Source of the DNA: Schistosoma haematobium
Taxonomy: Eukaryota > Platyhelminthes > Trematoda > Strigeidida > Schistosomatidae
DNA length: 64,000 bases
Reading direction: 5' to 3'
NCBI RefSeq assembly: GCF_000699445.3
Contig: NC_067195.1
Location: 64,848,591 to 64,912,590 of the forward strand
Below the pieces are notes generated by a model. It made no database searches and was not told where the DNA came from. It was given only the letters and a program-made list of their open reading frames with translations. Every line of letters starts with the position of its first letter. Position 1 is the stretch's first letter. Below are positions 1-14,500 of this stretch, in pieces. The position numbers and the translations under genes are program-made.

Positions 1-837
1 TAATCTATATAAAAAAAGACTCGAATTGCATTTGTTCAAATGTTAAGATTAAGATAAATCATGACACGATCAATGACTTTGACAATCAGTTTGTTTTGCA
101 GAAATGTTTAGATATACTTAGGTAAAACCACCAAATTTTTATCCACCGACACTATTTTACTGACCTTGTATACACAGAAACAAAGCTGTGAATTTCCTTA
201 GAAAACAATTTAGAACGGAGACATACACGAAGATATCCGTATTCCAATTTTAATAATTCAGTGCATCGATCAATGAAATATTAGTAAGTTTATAACTAAG
301 TGGGTGAAAGATAAATCCTCCGACATGCAAACTATTTTCGGAAACTTCCACTCGATAATGTCAGATTATATATAACTAACAATCATGGTGCCAATTTATG
401 GTATTCTAGATCGGTCCAAATGAACAGCCCTAAAGACTACATTCCTTACACTATTTCAATTTATTCATGTTGTTATTTTAATAATCAGATGATCCAAAAA
501 GAAACAATAAATTCTTTCTCGGACTGCAAAAATGATAAACACAAAACAAATAGAAACGAATAATCTTGTTGCAGTTTCTCATAAACCTCCAAATTACTCT
601 AACTTTGACATTTTTAGAAAGTAGGTTGGGAAACTACCAACCAACTTTATTAATTCCCGATTAATTTGTATAAATTCTTCTTTCAGAGTTACTATAACTA
701 ACAAAGTTGTAACTACAAAATATTGTTGTGATGGTCAAACAGCCTAGAAACATTCGAAAACGAGGATTCGGTCATTCATATTGATTGTGGAAAGTGAAAT
801 TTAGAATATAGACACCACCGTCAGGTCTACTATCAGT
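1..837. other. AT-rich non-coding stretch
   Basis: No coding signal or recognised repeat was seen. The right edge is the TCAG/TGAC tetranucleotide tail of the RTE copy. Confidence 0.4.
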
Positions 838-3010
838 CAGTCAGTCAGTGAAAACGTAGAACTTCATACGTGCATACATCAGTTCGAGTTGCCACACCAC
901 ATTAGCACAGAGATGCAGTGGTCGATTCAAATCCCACAGTGGTAGAGGTAGTAAAAGTACAAACAGTAATCGGAAAGATCAGGGACTGAAGATGTTATTC
1001 AAGCAGTATAATCCAGTAAAATAAATTTAGAAAGAGAAAAAAGAGACAAGGAGGAATCAGGAGATTAGAATTTGGAAGAACACAAAGAGTGTACGCACCT
1101 GCGCCATTCCAAACGATTTTGAACCATGCCATTCAAGGTCTCTAACCATCGGTTGCTATCATCTCGCGGTCCCCAACCAGGTAGTCTACACCCATGAACA
1201 TGACTCAATCCACTTGTCAGTGACTTCATGGACTTGTGCCATGTTTTGGTCTGGCCTCCCCTAGCTTTCTCCCAACCTACTCATACACCACAAAACATAG
1301 CACGTCGGGGCAGTCGGTCGTTGGGCATACGTAACACGTGTCCCAGCCATCTCAACTGATGAAGTTTCACTACGTCATCAATTGATTTGCCATCCTTACC
1401 TAGTACCCGTTTCCTAACAACTGCGTTACTTACTCGATGGTCCCAGGATATACGAGCAATATTTCGAAGACACCTATGATCAAATACTAGTAACCTATGA
1501 ATGTCCTCTACTCTTACCGGCCATGTTTCACTGCCATAAAGTAGGACGGAACGAACTGCTGCGCAGTAAACACGTCCTTTGGTTGGTAGACGGATATCTC
1601 GCCCACGTCATAAATGACATAAGTTGGCAAAAGCTAGTCGAGCCTTTTGTGTCCGTGCTGAGATTTCGTCACACACCAGACCACAAGGGCTGATGAGACT
1701 CCAAAGATAAGTGAAGGGGTCGACACGCTCAACTACTTCACTTCCAATCATTAGTTCGGGTAACGATGCCACCCAATCCTGAAGTAATATTTTGCATTTC
1801 GAGGAGAATCGCATCCCGAACATGCTTACATTGTTGCTCATAGTGGTCAGAAGACTGCATTTTGTCAGCGTCTTCACCAAATAAAACTATGTCATCAGCA
1901 TATTCTAAGTCAACAAGTGAACCTCCTGGTAGAAATTCAACTCCTGGAAATTTAGAAGATGAAAGTGTTATCTCTAAAAGCACGTATACGACAAAGTTAA
2001 ACAAGAATGGAGAGAGTGGACAGCCATGACGAACAACACTTGAGGTATTCAATCCTGATGTCAGTTCACCATAAGCTCTCACTCGACTGGTTGTTTTCAA
2101 AAAGAGAGCCTTTATAAGGTTAATGTACTTTTTTCAGTAACAAACACTGCTATAGAACCTCACGATCAACAGAAACGAATGCCGCTTGAAGGTCGAGAAA
2201 TACTACCATTGTGGGCCATCTGAATGTGTGTCTATTTTCTAGGATCTGACGTAGTGTGAATATCAGGTCTATACAACCACGTACAGGTCGAAAACCAGCC
2301 TGATTTCCTATAGTCTGCTCTTCACGAGCTTTAGTTAGGCATCGAAGTATTATTGAAGCTAACATTTTAGACACTATATTAGTCAAACTGATTCCTCTGT
2401 GATTGTCACAAGAGGACTTTTGTCGTTTTTTTGTAGACTGACACAATCAGTGATTGAGACCAGTCAGATGGGATTACGTTCAGTTCCCAAATTCTACCTA
2501 AGACCTCAGTCAATATTGCTGCTAATACTGGACCGCCATCCTTAAAAATCTCAGGAGTAAACCTGTCAGGGTCTGCTGCTCTCCCACGCTTCAGATTCCC
2601 TATTGCTTTTTCAACTTCATAGAGTCGGAGGACCTACATTAACTTGTCATTCAGGTTGACTAGAGATCGTGGAAACCTAAGTGTGACTGAATGCCAGTTG
2701 AGCTGATCCTCAAAGTGTTCTGTCCATCGATCCAATCTCCTGGATTGAGAGTGAATAATGTGTCCACATTTTTCCGAGATAGTTACACCAACAGTAGGAC
2801 TCCTAATACCGGTTTACTGAACAAATCTGAACAGTTGTCTGCTGTTACCTATTACCACTGCTTTTTCCATCTCTCTTGCTTTCGCTACGCACCACTGTTC
2901 ACGATCATTGCGTAGGCTTCTTGTCAGTTTGCGCTTAAGCTGACTCCGCTCTTCGTTATGCTCAGAGCCAGATGGGATGTGGCTAGTACAACCCAAGTCA
3001 CGTAATTTCC
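838..3010 (-). mobile_element. RTE-like non-LTR retrotransposon, 5'-truncated and frame-broken (copy A)
   Basis: On the minus strand the order is: linker with LRNDREQWCVAKAREMEK (2996-2814), reverse transcriptase with SSCDNHRGISL and FLDLQAAFVSVDREVL (2446-2150), RT core with YADDIVLF (2100-1738), the thumb/C-terminal region, and a 3' end in a (TGAC)n tail at 838-848. RTE elements end in short tandem repeats rather than poly(A). Motif A has lost an Asp (AFV for AFD), a TAG follows VDREVL and frameshifts split the frame, so it is dead. No endonuclease domain is seen. A near-identical partner lies at 57912-59575. Confidence 0.85.
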
Positions 3011-5371
3011 ATTGGAGTTAAGAACTGACTCATTCTACTGAAAGAAAAGTACAGTTTAAAGTCTGGAGAACAATGAAATTATATGCAAGTAATCAAAACA
3101 TTTTTGTAGATTGTTTAAAATTTGTATAAATAGTCTGTGTTCCGACAACTTAATAGTACCGAGGTAGTAGTGATGACATACAGTAATAAAATTCACCAAA
3201 AGCAAATCTCAGCAATAAAAAAATGTAGTGTATCGCAGTTTTCTATTCCACTTCAACTACGTCACTAGTTAGACAGTGACGCACGTAGTTCAAAATATCA
3301 CATCGCCATCTGAATTTTCACTTGAAGTGCAATAACTAGTTTCCCAAGTGCAGTGTAAATGAACGATAACTTTTAGTTAACTAAGGATTATAGCAAAGAA
3401 AACGATAAAATACGTTATTAATCAAAACTTTTATATTTTTTCATAATCAGTGAAACATGTTTGCTGGCTACCAGCAGCTACAGACACATAGAGATACGAA
3501 CATATACTGTATTTAAATACCAACCATAAGAGAAATAAAATATAAGATTAGAACAGAAAAATGATTGAAAGACTCTGCAGCATTATTATTACTAATAATA
3601 GTAGTAGAAATAATAATTGTTTCATAGGTGTGAAAATTATCATTCATAAAACGAGAAAAATGCCCTGTAAGACAATATCCAGTGTACTATTAGCGAAAAT
3701 TTTACATTAAACGAAACCATTCAAGATAACAGTTTACATACATACTTGAGTTTTTTTTTCGTGATTTGATTGGTTAGGTTTATAATAAAAGATAAGAAAA
3801 TAGTACGTAACAGAGAGCAACAACAAAAATTCATGCCCGAAAACAACCTTGGGGAAAGAAAGAAAACTAACGGTGACATCAAAACGCTGATTAACACTTA
3901 AATTTTTTTTTCTTTACAACCTAGAATCATCCTCAAGGAGATGATACTAAACTTGTCTGATAGCTAACGAAAATGATAAGATCGACATGATTAATTATTT
4001 AATAGTTTTAAAAAAAACAAGGACAACACACCTAAAACTTGCGAACTTCAATAACACAATGATTGTAATAAACCACATTGTGTATTGAATAACGAGGTCA
4101 TGAGAAGTATGTAATTTATAGAATAGTAGCTCTTATTGCTTTACGTTACTGAATGACAAAATATGCAATAAAACTGTCTTTTTTTAACGAACTACATGAA
4201 CTAGCATGTGTATATTAGAAAAACATGAGAATAGAATATTATTCCCCTAATAAAAAGGTGACAAAGTCTAACTAATAAGTGTTAAGGAATGTGAGAAAAC
4301 AAAGTTGAGCACATAGAGTTTGTTAAATTAAAATTACACAGCATATATTGCTGACATACATTGAGTTAGGAAAATATATTTTCATACAATATATTCCTTG
4401 CAATAAATCATATTACAAGAACAAAATGATGAGAAGTCATAAAAAAGAAGACAGAATATATGTACTAAAGCGAATATGATTGTGTATCAATTTTACGCTA
4501 ACGATAATTTAAATATATATAATAAACTGATGAACATATAAAACTATCCACGATAGGAATGGGATTGCTGGAAAAATAGAAAACACACACAAGACAAACA
4601 AAGGGATTTAACCAAATTATTATATAAGAAAAATTAAATAAATTTAAAATCATACGAATCCGCTAGGTCCTATAACTGGTTTCACTACGGGGTTGACTAG
4701 TACAAGCATCTAAAACTACTAAAAACGCTTTAACACACAATAATTACTGTTGTTTATCACTCTTTGACGATATGTTTACAGCCTAACTGATTGATTTTCT
4801 CTATTCACACAACCAATTATCGTAAACAGTAGATTAAATTACTGTTAGTTGCCTAAAACTTTCGAAAATCAGCAACTACATTTCAGATTTCGGTCATCTT
4901 TCGAGATATGACAGAAACAACTATTAGTAGTACATACGTAACAAACCACAGAAAATAGAATAACAAGACAGAGGAGTAAAGTAAAGTAATATTTCGATAG
5001 TCAAATAACAGAGGATTTCAAAAATAAACGAAAGGTATGTATTTCAGAGTAATGAGATGTGAAGGAAACACATTTATACTCAGATGTCGCAAATGAGAAC
5101 GTTTCGAGTTAGCACCATCATATTTTTGAAAATACGTCTTTCGATAGTATAACTCATTTTGATTGAATCCAAACTGCTATATGTTGAAGTGCAGGTAGAA
5201 ATGACGAAAAGACATTGCTTCTTTTAATGCTTACGTATGATCCCGAGAATGAACATGATTTTAAAGAAAATATTTTCGGAGTTATACATCAAAAACACAG
5301 GTATCAATAGTACGGGATCGAAAAACGTAGGTACAACAAAACATACCACTGCTATTAGAAAATAATTTACA
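3011..5371. other. AT-rich region downstream of the GCK-III stop codon
   Basis: No coding or repeat signal was recognised. It should contain the 3' UTR of the kinase gene, but no clear polyadenylation signal was found. A small imperfect hairpin lies near 3253-3292. Confidence 0.35.
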
Positions 5372-5587
5372 TTAAGAGTCGGATGAATTCATGCGTAAGC
5401 GATCTAGTACACGACGCCTAACATTGGTAGATAATCGTGGATTGCTATCCAATACACGGGTTAATAACTCCGCTAAAAATTCGGTTGTATACTGAGGTGA
5501 CGAAGCATCAACTGCCTGAAACGTAGCCGCTAAATTGGAGATCGAATCCGAAGCACCACTAGTGACTTGACTGTAAACATCTTGGAG
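5372..5587 (-). CDS. STK24/25: GCK-III kinase exon 9: C-terminal helical tail and stop
   Basis: Residues 554-624, ending RLRMNSSDS then TAA at 5374-5372. It begins [11 protein letters not shown] after acceptor TTCTTCAG and holds amphipathic-looking segments ([22 protein letters not shown]) in the place of the CCM3-binding helices of MST3/MST4. No clear AATAAA was identified downstream. Confidence 0.88.
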   Translation of the reverse strand, partial: LQDVYSQVTSGASDSISNLAATFQAVDASSPQYTTEFLAELLTRVLDSNPRLSTNVRRRVLDRLRMNSSDS

Positions 5588-8500
5588 CTGAAGAAAAAAT
5601 CACAAAACATTTGGACGTGATAAAAAGAGAATAAGTGTAATACAATGAGGATATATTACGAAATAAAACGTTTGAGTGTACGGTCTAACGAACTTCATAT
5701 TATTTTGAGATAACTCGATTTTTAACAGTATCGTTTACACAGGTAATCACATAGAAACCTGAAGACAACACAGGTAATAACAAATCAACACCTTTTTATC
5801 GAATCAATCAAATCGCTTGTTTTATTGTTTACAAAACGAAAGCTGATTATACATTCACTTGATGGGCTTAGACGGAGAATCCTTGTGATGCGAAATCCGA
5901 ATAAGTGTCGACAGATTTCATTTTATTTATTTATTTTAACACATAGATATTGGTACAAGGAGGCATCAAATACATATGCGTCACACAAATCTCATTTGAT
6001 ATGTGTGAGGGCTGTGATACTGAACGAGTGCCCAAACCGAAGCAGGTGGTTTTCTTACGGGGCCACACCCTGAGCCTTCGACCTGAAGGTCTGATCCACA
6101 AGGCAGTGGAGCATCGTAAGGAGATGCAGTCCCATGGTAGCCGGTGACCAATGACTGGTTTATACTTCATTTGTTCCGACAGGATACTGGAGCCCATGTG
6201 CACCATTGGTTTGGAATCCGGTTAGAGCTCCGGACATTCGCTTTTCGTTCTCTCATTTTCGTAAACAACACCCCCGCCACGAGAAGGCAATGAGTAGGAC
6301 TTCCCTGGCAGAGGCTATATACGCGTGGCGATGTGAGAGCATTTCGAGAGGGAGAGCGGACTCTCCCCACTCTCGGCCGTACCAAGGCGTTCGAGGGCCG
6401 ACAGAAAATCTAATTTTTATACTCATTGGGATATTACAAGTATATTAATTTATTTATTTCGTGAGTCAGTATAAGCCACATCTTCAGAGAATAAAAAACC
6501 AAGTCAAAATTAATTATATTTTATATTACGTTTTTATGGTTTACCTAAAATTCATAAGTCAGATATTCCTCTAAGACCCTTAGTAGACTTCACGAACAAA
6601 CCAACAAATGAATTATCGAAATATCTGAGCAGCATATTAAAGCGACTACAACTTGACTTACATAATATAATTAAAGATTCCTATGAATTTAAATTAAAAT
6701 ATTGGAACTAATTATCGAAAAGAATGAAATCATGTTAAGCTATGATGTTGTTTTATTACACTAGTATTCCTATTGATAACTTCTTAGAATTCATTAGTGG
6801 TTTACTAGAGAACAACAATACTTTCTGAAAGATGTCATTTAAGCAATGGTCTAATCATGAAATCCTTAAAACTTTGCTTAAATTTGACACTATTTACTTT
6901 TAAAGGGACATTATACAAACAAACTAACGGTGTAGCAATGGGATTCCCTGTGTCCCGATTGTAGCCAAAATGTTTTTGGCACACATAGAATATTTCCGCC
7001 AATGACATTAAACCACAAATTTGGCTTAGATATGTAGATGATACCTTTGTTGTGACAAAAAAACTCATCTAAGATCTTTTTCGAAACGGATCAATACACT
7101 TTCATCGCACATCAAATTTATGAACGAGAATGAAAATGAACATGGTGAGCTGACATTTTTAGATTGCTTGGTGAAAAGAAATCTAAATGGAATTCTAAAT
7201 CTATCCGTCTACAGAAAACCTACACATTTAAATTTTTATATTGACTTCAACTCTCAGCACATCCATTCAGTGCAAAGATCTCGCTAGTCCTAAAACTTTT
7301 AGAAGAGTTAACAAGATTATCACATTGGAAGCGGATAAACAAAAAGCAGAAAAGAATGTAATCAATATCTTACAATTCAATAATTCTCGTACGAAGATTA
7401 TTAGAAGTGTATTAAAACAAAATGTTTCACTGATTAATAATAATTCGAATGAAATACCATGGATTGGTACTGCAGTTTTACCATACCGCCACGGTACGAC
7501 ACAACTCCAAAGAATTTTAAAACAACACAGAATTAAAGTATATTACAAAACAACGAAAACTTTCGAAATACTTTAGTTCGCTTAAAAGATAAACTCCCAT
7601 TTATGTCAACACAGAACTGTCTACAAATTAGGATGTATCAATTGTGACGCCTTCTATATTGGAGAGTCATCTCACGAAATCTTCACTCGAGCCAAATAAC
7701 ATATTAGGTTCAAAAAGAAACCATCTAACAATCCCGTAGAAGTGGATAGACTTCGAATTAAATGTGTAATAGCAGTTCACGCCATTTTCAACAACCAGCA
7801 AATCGATTTCAAAAACATTAAAATATTACAAAAACTTTTTTCGAACTACAAAGAAAGGATAGTAGCTGAAGCTTTCTATATAATGCCTAATCCCACTGCT
7901 CTCAATAGAAAAGGCTCACTATACATCCGACTATCTATCCTATCTATCATGTCTGATATTATTCACATTTCACACTATTACCTTACCTACAAATTAAACT
8001 TCATCCTTTCTCACCAGAAAGATCACTTTTTTCATCCCTAACCTTGCACACATACACAAATTTACATACATATCGCTTATAAATCACCTTGACCGAAATG
8101 ACATGACATTGACTTGTTCAGACCTGTTTTTTAATTGATCGCACATAATATTCTTGCGTTGTTTCTTTATATTATTTAAACTTGGATTAATTTTGATTTG
8201 GTCACTTATCTGAAGAAGTCACAAAACGTCAGAAAATCTAATTTTTCTACTCATTGGGATATTACAAAGACATTAATTTATTTAATTATTCTGATAGTTT
8301 TTGACTGAGGAAAAATGTCAGAGACAGATTAAGTCCCTGTAATGTTATTTGACCAACACAGTTGTTCGGTAAATATATGGTTCAAACTGGGGAAAACATA
8401 GCAACAAAATCATACGTTACACAAAGTTAACACTAGACAATTTTTTTCAGAAAAATGGAAGCCATACGCATAAAAAATGAGTACAGTGTTAGTGCAAAAT

Positions 8501-11500
8501 AATTTATCTTACATCCTGAAGCAAAGGTAAAACGTGCTGATGGAAACAAGATGGTTTATTGAGATTTACAACCAATGGTGGTGATTGACTATGTTGAGGT
8601 TTGTTATTAGCTGATGTAGAAATATTCTTTGAGTTGACTAATTTCGAGTGTCCAGGATCACCAACTGTAAAGAAAACGAGGAAAGGGAACGTACAGAAAC
8701 AAGCGAATGTCTACTTGGAAACAAAATGAAGTCTTCGGAGTGTCTAATTGACATGAATCAAGTCTCATTTCGTACATCATTCCTTTTCCTACCACTCAAA
8801 ATTGCTTGGTACTTATAAAAGCTTAAGTGACTTTATGAAATGGAATTTTCGTCTCTATGAAATGATTTTACTACAGTCAGGCAAAGGTAGTTGAATCAGA
8901 CAATTGTTGACACGTCTGATACAATGGTTCAGTTATCGCATTAGCTATATTATACAAGAATATAATTGGAAACTTTATTCTGAAGAATGAAAAGTAAAAG
9001 GAACATTTTATTAGTATAAATAAATGGTAAATTTCATGACCTCCAACTTCACAGTATGATTCTCCCATGGGATATGATGAGATTGAACAAACAGTTATTA
9101 TACAGCGAAAAGAAACATTGCAAGGTCTCGTGAACGAGCAGAAGCAGCAGCATTATGTTTGTACCATATAAAAAATATGTATCCGTTGTAAGAGATAATT
9201 GTGCTTTCAGAAAAATCTCACTAAAAAGTACTGTGTCACACTCGTTATTAAAATTAAAATGTTACAAATTAGAAGTTAAGACAACTCAGAATTATAAGAC
9301 ATCGTTATAATTCATTTCACTAATTATAACCTTTAATATATAACCAAACACAACTAACCATAAACTTGGCGTGACTGAGGAATATCGCTAGCCATAATTC
9401 TAGTAACAGGTTGAACATTTTGTGGCCGGATAATCGGAATATTAGTAGGGCCGGAAAATGCATTAGGACTAGCGGTATTCTGATTTGAATTCATTGCTGA
9501 ACGTGACATTTGGACACGAGAATTTTCATCTGCTGTACATAAACCAATTTGTGAAGGTTGGAACCCCGAATGAAGAGGTCCTCCAATTGCAGGGTTCGCA
9601 GCACGTCTAATTAGATAATAATTTGGACAAAAAAGGTTGCGTGATAAGTATTTAACAATTACTTTCAAAATTACTAATTTGTGCCATTTTTGCAGAGAAA
9701 AAATATAGCATTTCCAATACAGGTAAAAAGAATGCCAAAGGAAGCAAGATAATGTTTAAAGTTGTAAGAGCGCATTGTACCTACGAAACATACCATTCAG
9801 AATAAATAAATACATAAATACCTTACTTAGTTTGAGCATATTTAGTTGAACAAAAATACACTTTCGGCATTTCAGTATACATTAGTAATGTGATAAGACG
9901 AGATAAGGAGTGCAAGAAAACCACAGGAATCTTGAATTAGCTTTCGAGATAAAAAGGATATCATGTTTTTTTCTTGATTCATTATGATCTTTACTTAATA
10001 CTACTTCAGTTTACGATCCAATGTGATAATCGCTTAAAGAAAAAAATGTCCTATTTTTAGCATGGTAATTTGCTCAGCATAACATTGATTTTATTTTCAG
10101 TATGAGGTTTACTTACTACAATATACTTTGTATTAAACTAATGTGAACTTTGTTCAGTATGATATGCAATATGTGTCTATGTAATAATTCTGTGCACCTT
10201 TCATATATATGACATTTGCTAATTAATTATCAAATGGATATACAAGATAAATAAGCGTATTTTTTGGTTAAGTGACGTGGATTTTGAAAGGTCAATGAGC
10301 CTTTGTTTGTATCAAACTTTCGTGTTCTCATTTCCAGTCGTGAGAATTGTCGTGGTTTCCAATTTCAAATAATTACCAATAAAACACAACAACTAAATTG
10401 GATAGATAAATGAATTGAATATCAAAAATGTGTAATCCTGAAAAGAAGTTATCATTTGTCGAATTAAACGATAATTATAGTGCAACCGGTACTAACTGAA
10501 AATGTCCAGTATGAACAATGTAACGGAAAAGAAATTGGACAGAAGATGAACAGACATTAAATACACTAAAAAATTATATAATGAAGACTAAACAAACATA
10601 AATAATGTCACGCATAACTAAATAACACAACTAATGACCACAGAGAAACTCAAAAAAAGGAAACACTACAGAATCCAACTAAAAAACAAAGCGACTGGAT
10701 TATTTCTGCCTGCAACGAAATATACCCATAAACGACCAAAAAAATATTGATATCGAAATTGTGATCAACTAGTAGGTTTTAAATGATTTGTTTACGAGTC
10801 ATGATTATATTTCATAAAAGCAAACACTAGATTAACGATAAGCTACATTTGAAAGTAATCGCTGTAGATGGTAAATTATGAAATGCATACAGTATAGAAC
10901 CTGGCATATGTGTACATCAGTCCAAGTTGTCACACCTCGCCGGTACTGCGAGATGAAATGTTTACGATGAATTCCAGTGGGAGAGATATTAACAATATTG
11001 GTGGCAATAGAAAAGATTAGGAAAAGAAGATATGATTTCAGACGCATAAACTAGAGAAAAAATTCATTACGAAGTAACTTATGAACTTACGTCTAAGAGT
11101 GAATGCAACTGTCGCATTCCATACAGTTCTGAGCCGTGTCACACAAAGTCTCTAGTCACTGGTTAAAATAAACGAGCAGACCACAACCAGACAATATGGA
11201 ACTACTCACACGGTTCAGTCCAAAAGTCGGTAACTTTTTATGCACCGATACCATGTGTTTAGTCTGGCCAACCCTAACTTCCTTCCAACCTACTCATTGT
11301 GCATCAAGACAGACTTACACACTACGTAACGAATTCGAAGTCTGTTTTGTTGATCAATAATACCACCAGCACATTCACTGAGTCAGTTCACCGTTTAGTG
11401 TACGGATTTGCAGTTACTAAATTGAATGATTTACAGAACCCTGTTTATTTAGTATAAATACTTTTGTTGATCTTATACAACGTTAAAATTCAAAGCTACA

Positions 11501-14500
11501 CATCGAGAATAATAACGAAAACGATACAGTGAAACAAATTTATTTCAACCAGGAAATCTTCGTACAACCTAGAGCGAACAGGAAACAACGGGAACCTAAC
11601 CATAGAACAATCCACACAAAAGTAACATTGAAAGACAAACAGTATACATTATCTCAAAAAAAAACATTACTGTCAGTGACTTTCTGGATTTATCAGCGAT
11701 TACCGTATGGGTATCATTAGGAAAGTACATACATTTTACAAACTGAAGCAATGGGTGAAGAACAGTATGAGACTTTCATTATATAATCATTTCCGTGTAC
11801 AATATTGGAAAGTGACTGTATAAAAGTCGCGTTTCTATGATTAAATATGAACGGCTGTGAAAACATTTCAATAAATTGTCTATTGAAGATTTCAATCACC
11901 ATTCAACTAGTGAATAAAAGACATTTTAAACGGTTACAAGTATAGGGATAAACATACAACATTTAGACTTATTTTCTACTTTTATTAGGAACTATCTCCG
12001 CAATACCCCAATAAATGTAATGAAAAGTTAGGCAGTAAGGAATGGAAAGACCAACCCACTAATTACAATGTTTAATTTTTAGTAACTACTTACGATTCAT
12101 ATCCATCAGAGAGACGTCGTTCGGCTTCAAGTGCAGGACCACCAGATGTTCGCTTGATAACAGACTGGGCATCTGAACTGGATGGTGACGATGAAGAAGA
12201 ATGGTGGGTAGTAGAAACATCGGGAGAAGAGTAAGCTGAACCTGGATTATGAGAAACTTGTGCAGACTGTGATGGCATAGCACGAACTGTTTCAAAATTC
12301 CACTTGAATGTATCAGACGCTTTTCCCGGTCTCATACCATCAAAATGTTTCTTCTTTTGACCGGGTTTTTCAGCACCAACAGGAGCTCCAGGAGTATTTG
12401 GATGAGCATTTACAAGATCTTCCTCATCTGGAACACTAAGAAAATTCAAATAGCAACAACCAGTCTTAATGTACGTGGAAGCCAATACAATAACGACAAA
12501 GTAAAAAATGAACATAACTGTAATTCATCACGTTTCATCTTTCCATATATCATGATATTGTGTTGAGAAGTGTTTTAAAAATAACGTAAACTTTACAATT
12601 AATGAAGTTAGACCAACTGATGAGCATTTATTGTCTCACCGAGTTGATGTCTATAACGTCGTTAACCAAAATCATGAAGCATCCATGGTCGGATATCAAA
12701 GGTCATAAAATATAACACAATTGTAGGTTAGACGATTATATTACCGTTTCATGTACTAGTTCTCTGTAAATTTTAAATTCTTTAGCCTACACTTTTACAA
12801 CTCTTCGATTACAAAATTTAGTTTTTAATCAAAATTTTCACTGATTTGAACTTTTAGCATCTAATAATAGACAATAATGTCATCTGGGACATCAGCTTAA
12901 GCACTTATCTAAAAAAAAATAAGACTTCAAATATAGTTAGTGTTCCATTTGGATTCAATTCTAACGATAGTTTTCAAGTCATATACGATTTTCAACAAAT
13001 TTATTAAAAAAACCTGTACTTATAATGTGCCAGCTATCAATATATTTCTTCCAATATTAAAACATAATTGGATGGATAAGATCAGTAAGTACTTTACCTA
13101 ATGCCAACTTGTGGAATCTGTATAAGGACGAAAAACGTGCAGAAAAAAAAGAGAACAAAACCTTTTTCAGGGTTTTGGTGCAACTGGGTCACTAGGAGCC
13201 ATTTTGAGGCATATCGCTTGAGGCCTCTAACCAGTAATTTCGGTTATAATATGAAACTTCCAAAATAAGTAGAGTTATTAAGGCCCTCAAATACTCCACT
13301 CCTTACTAACAGACTAGTATTGAAGTAAAATCTTGTATTTAGAGAAAGAGAAACAAACTTTAAACATCCTTATATTGTCACTTTAAAAAACATTCAGGAC
13401 ATAATTTTGTCAGCGTCTTCAGTAAGTAGATCTACCCTTTAATAATAATAATAGTAATAACAATGATAATAATACTATGAAACTCCAGAAGTATTATTAT
13501 CATTTGGAAAAATGTTAAACAAATAATTTCATAACTGAAAACTTAATGTAAGAAACAATCAATTTTTAAAAATAAAACAGTTTAGGTTAGAAACCATGAA
13601 CAGTTAATGAAATGTGATTACAAACAAGATAGGAGAGTACAATTCGTTACTACGTAAACGTTATGTGATTTCACAACATTTCTATTTAGTCGTGAGTAAA
13701 ATATATAGTTACTAAACATTCACTTGGATTTCAATGTTAAATGCTGAAAATTTTTTAGAGGTTTATAAATAAAAAGTAACTAAATTGTAATAATACAACG
13801 CAATTATTTGAACAAAAAGATCGAATTACGTAAGTACAGACATATATGCTACGAACAAAAAATGTTTATGTGCAGCATATGTGCTAGTCTTTTTTTTCAG
13901 TGAATTATACTATAAAAATAGTATAAAGAAAAGAATCAAACAATAAACACAGATCTTGGACAAATCAGTATCAAAAAAGGAATGTGAATGTGCGTACGTG
14001 CACAAAAAGACAATTCAATATTATTTTTCATATAGCAAAAAACCTCTTTTCATGTCTGTGTAAATTGTGTAAGGTATGCAATACTCCATTTGTTTAATTG
14101 GCAACTATCGATTTGACCAAAAACTAAGAAACTTTACACGTCTAATGCCGGAAACCAAACAATCACATCACTATACAATTTAATACCACACAACACTATG
14201 TATGGGGGGGGTTGAAATTCACTAACCTAAGCTTGCTAACAATCTGAATCGTGTAGTTGTATAATCATGGCTTAAAATACAGAAATTGAATGATTCGATC
14301 AAAGAAACTATGACCTTTTACGTAAGATTAAATTAACAACTCAACGTAAAGTAACGGGATATTACTAATACTTAATCTCCAAATATTTAAGTGACAATCG
14401 AATAATGCAGGACAAATATTGAGCCTCCTAAGAATAAACGCAAATTCCATGACCAAAGTTACCGCATCTTTACCTGTGGTATTAAGTGGAATGATGAAAT

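Larger units (their letters stand above)
6402..8287 (+). mobile_element. Penelope-like element (RT plus GIY-YIG), degraded
   Basis: Seen on the plus strand: RT motif [18 protein letters not shown] (from about 6540), catalytic YVDDTFVV (7031-7054), [11 protein letters not shown] (about 7150), [14 protein letters not shown] (about 7458), then a GIY-YIG-type endonuclease start [17 protein letters not shown] (about 7620). That order defines Penelope-like elements with a GIY-YIG nuclease. Stops and frameshifts break the frame. A direct repeat of about 55 bases (CAGAAAATCTAATTTTT...) flanks it at 6402-6458 and 8230-8287, matching the terminal repeats of such elements. It sits in intron 8 of the kinase gene. 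Confidence 0.9.

Noticed and set aside
12345..12566. Plus-strand ORF opposite kinase exon 6
   Set aside because: Shadow of the exon and its intron border.
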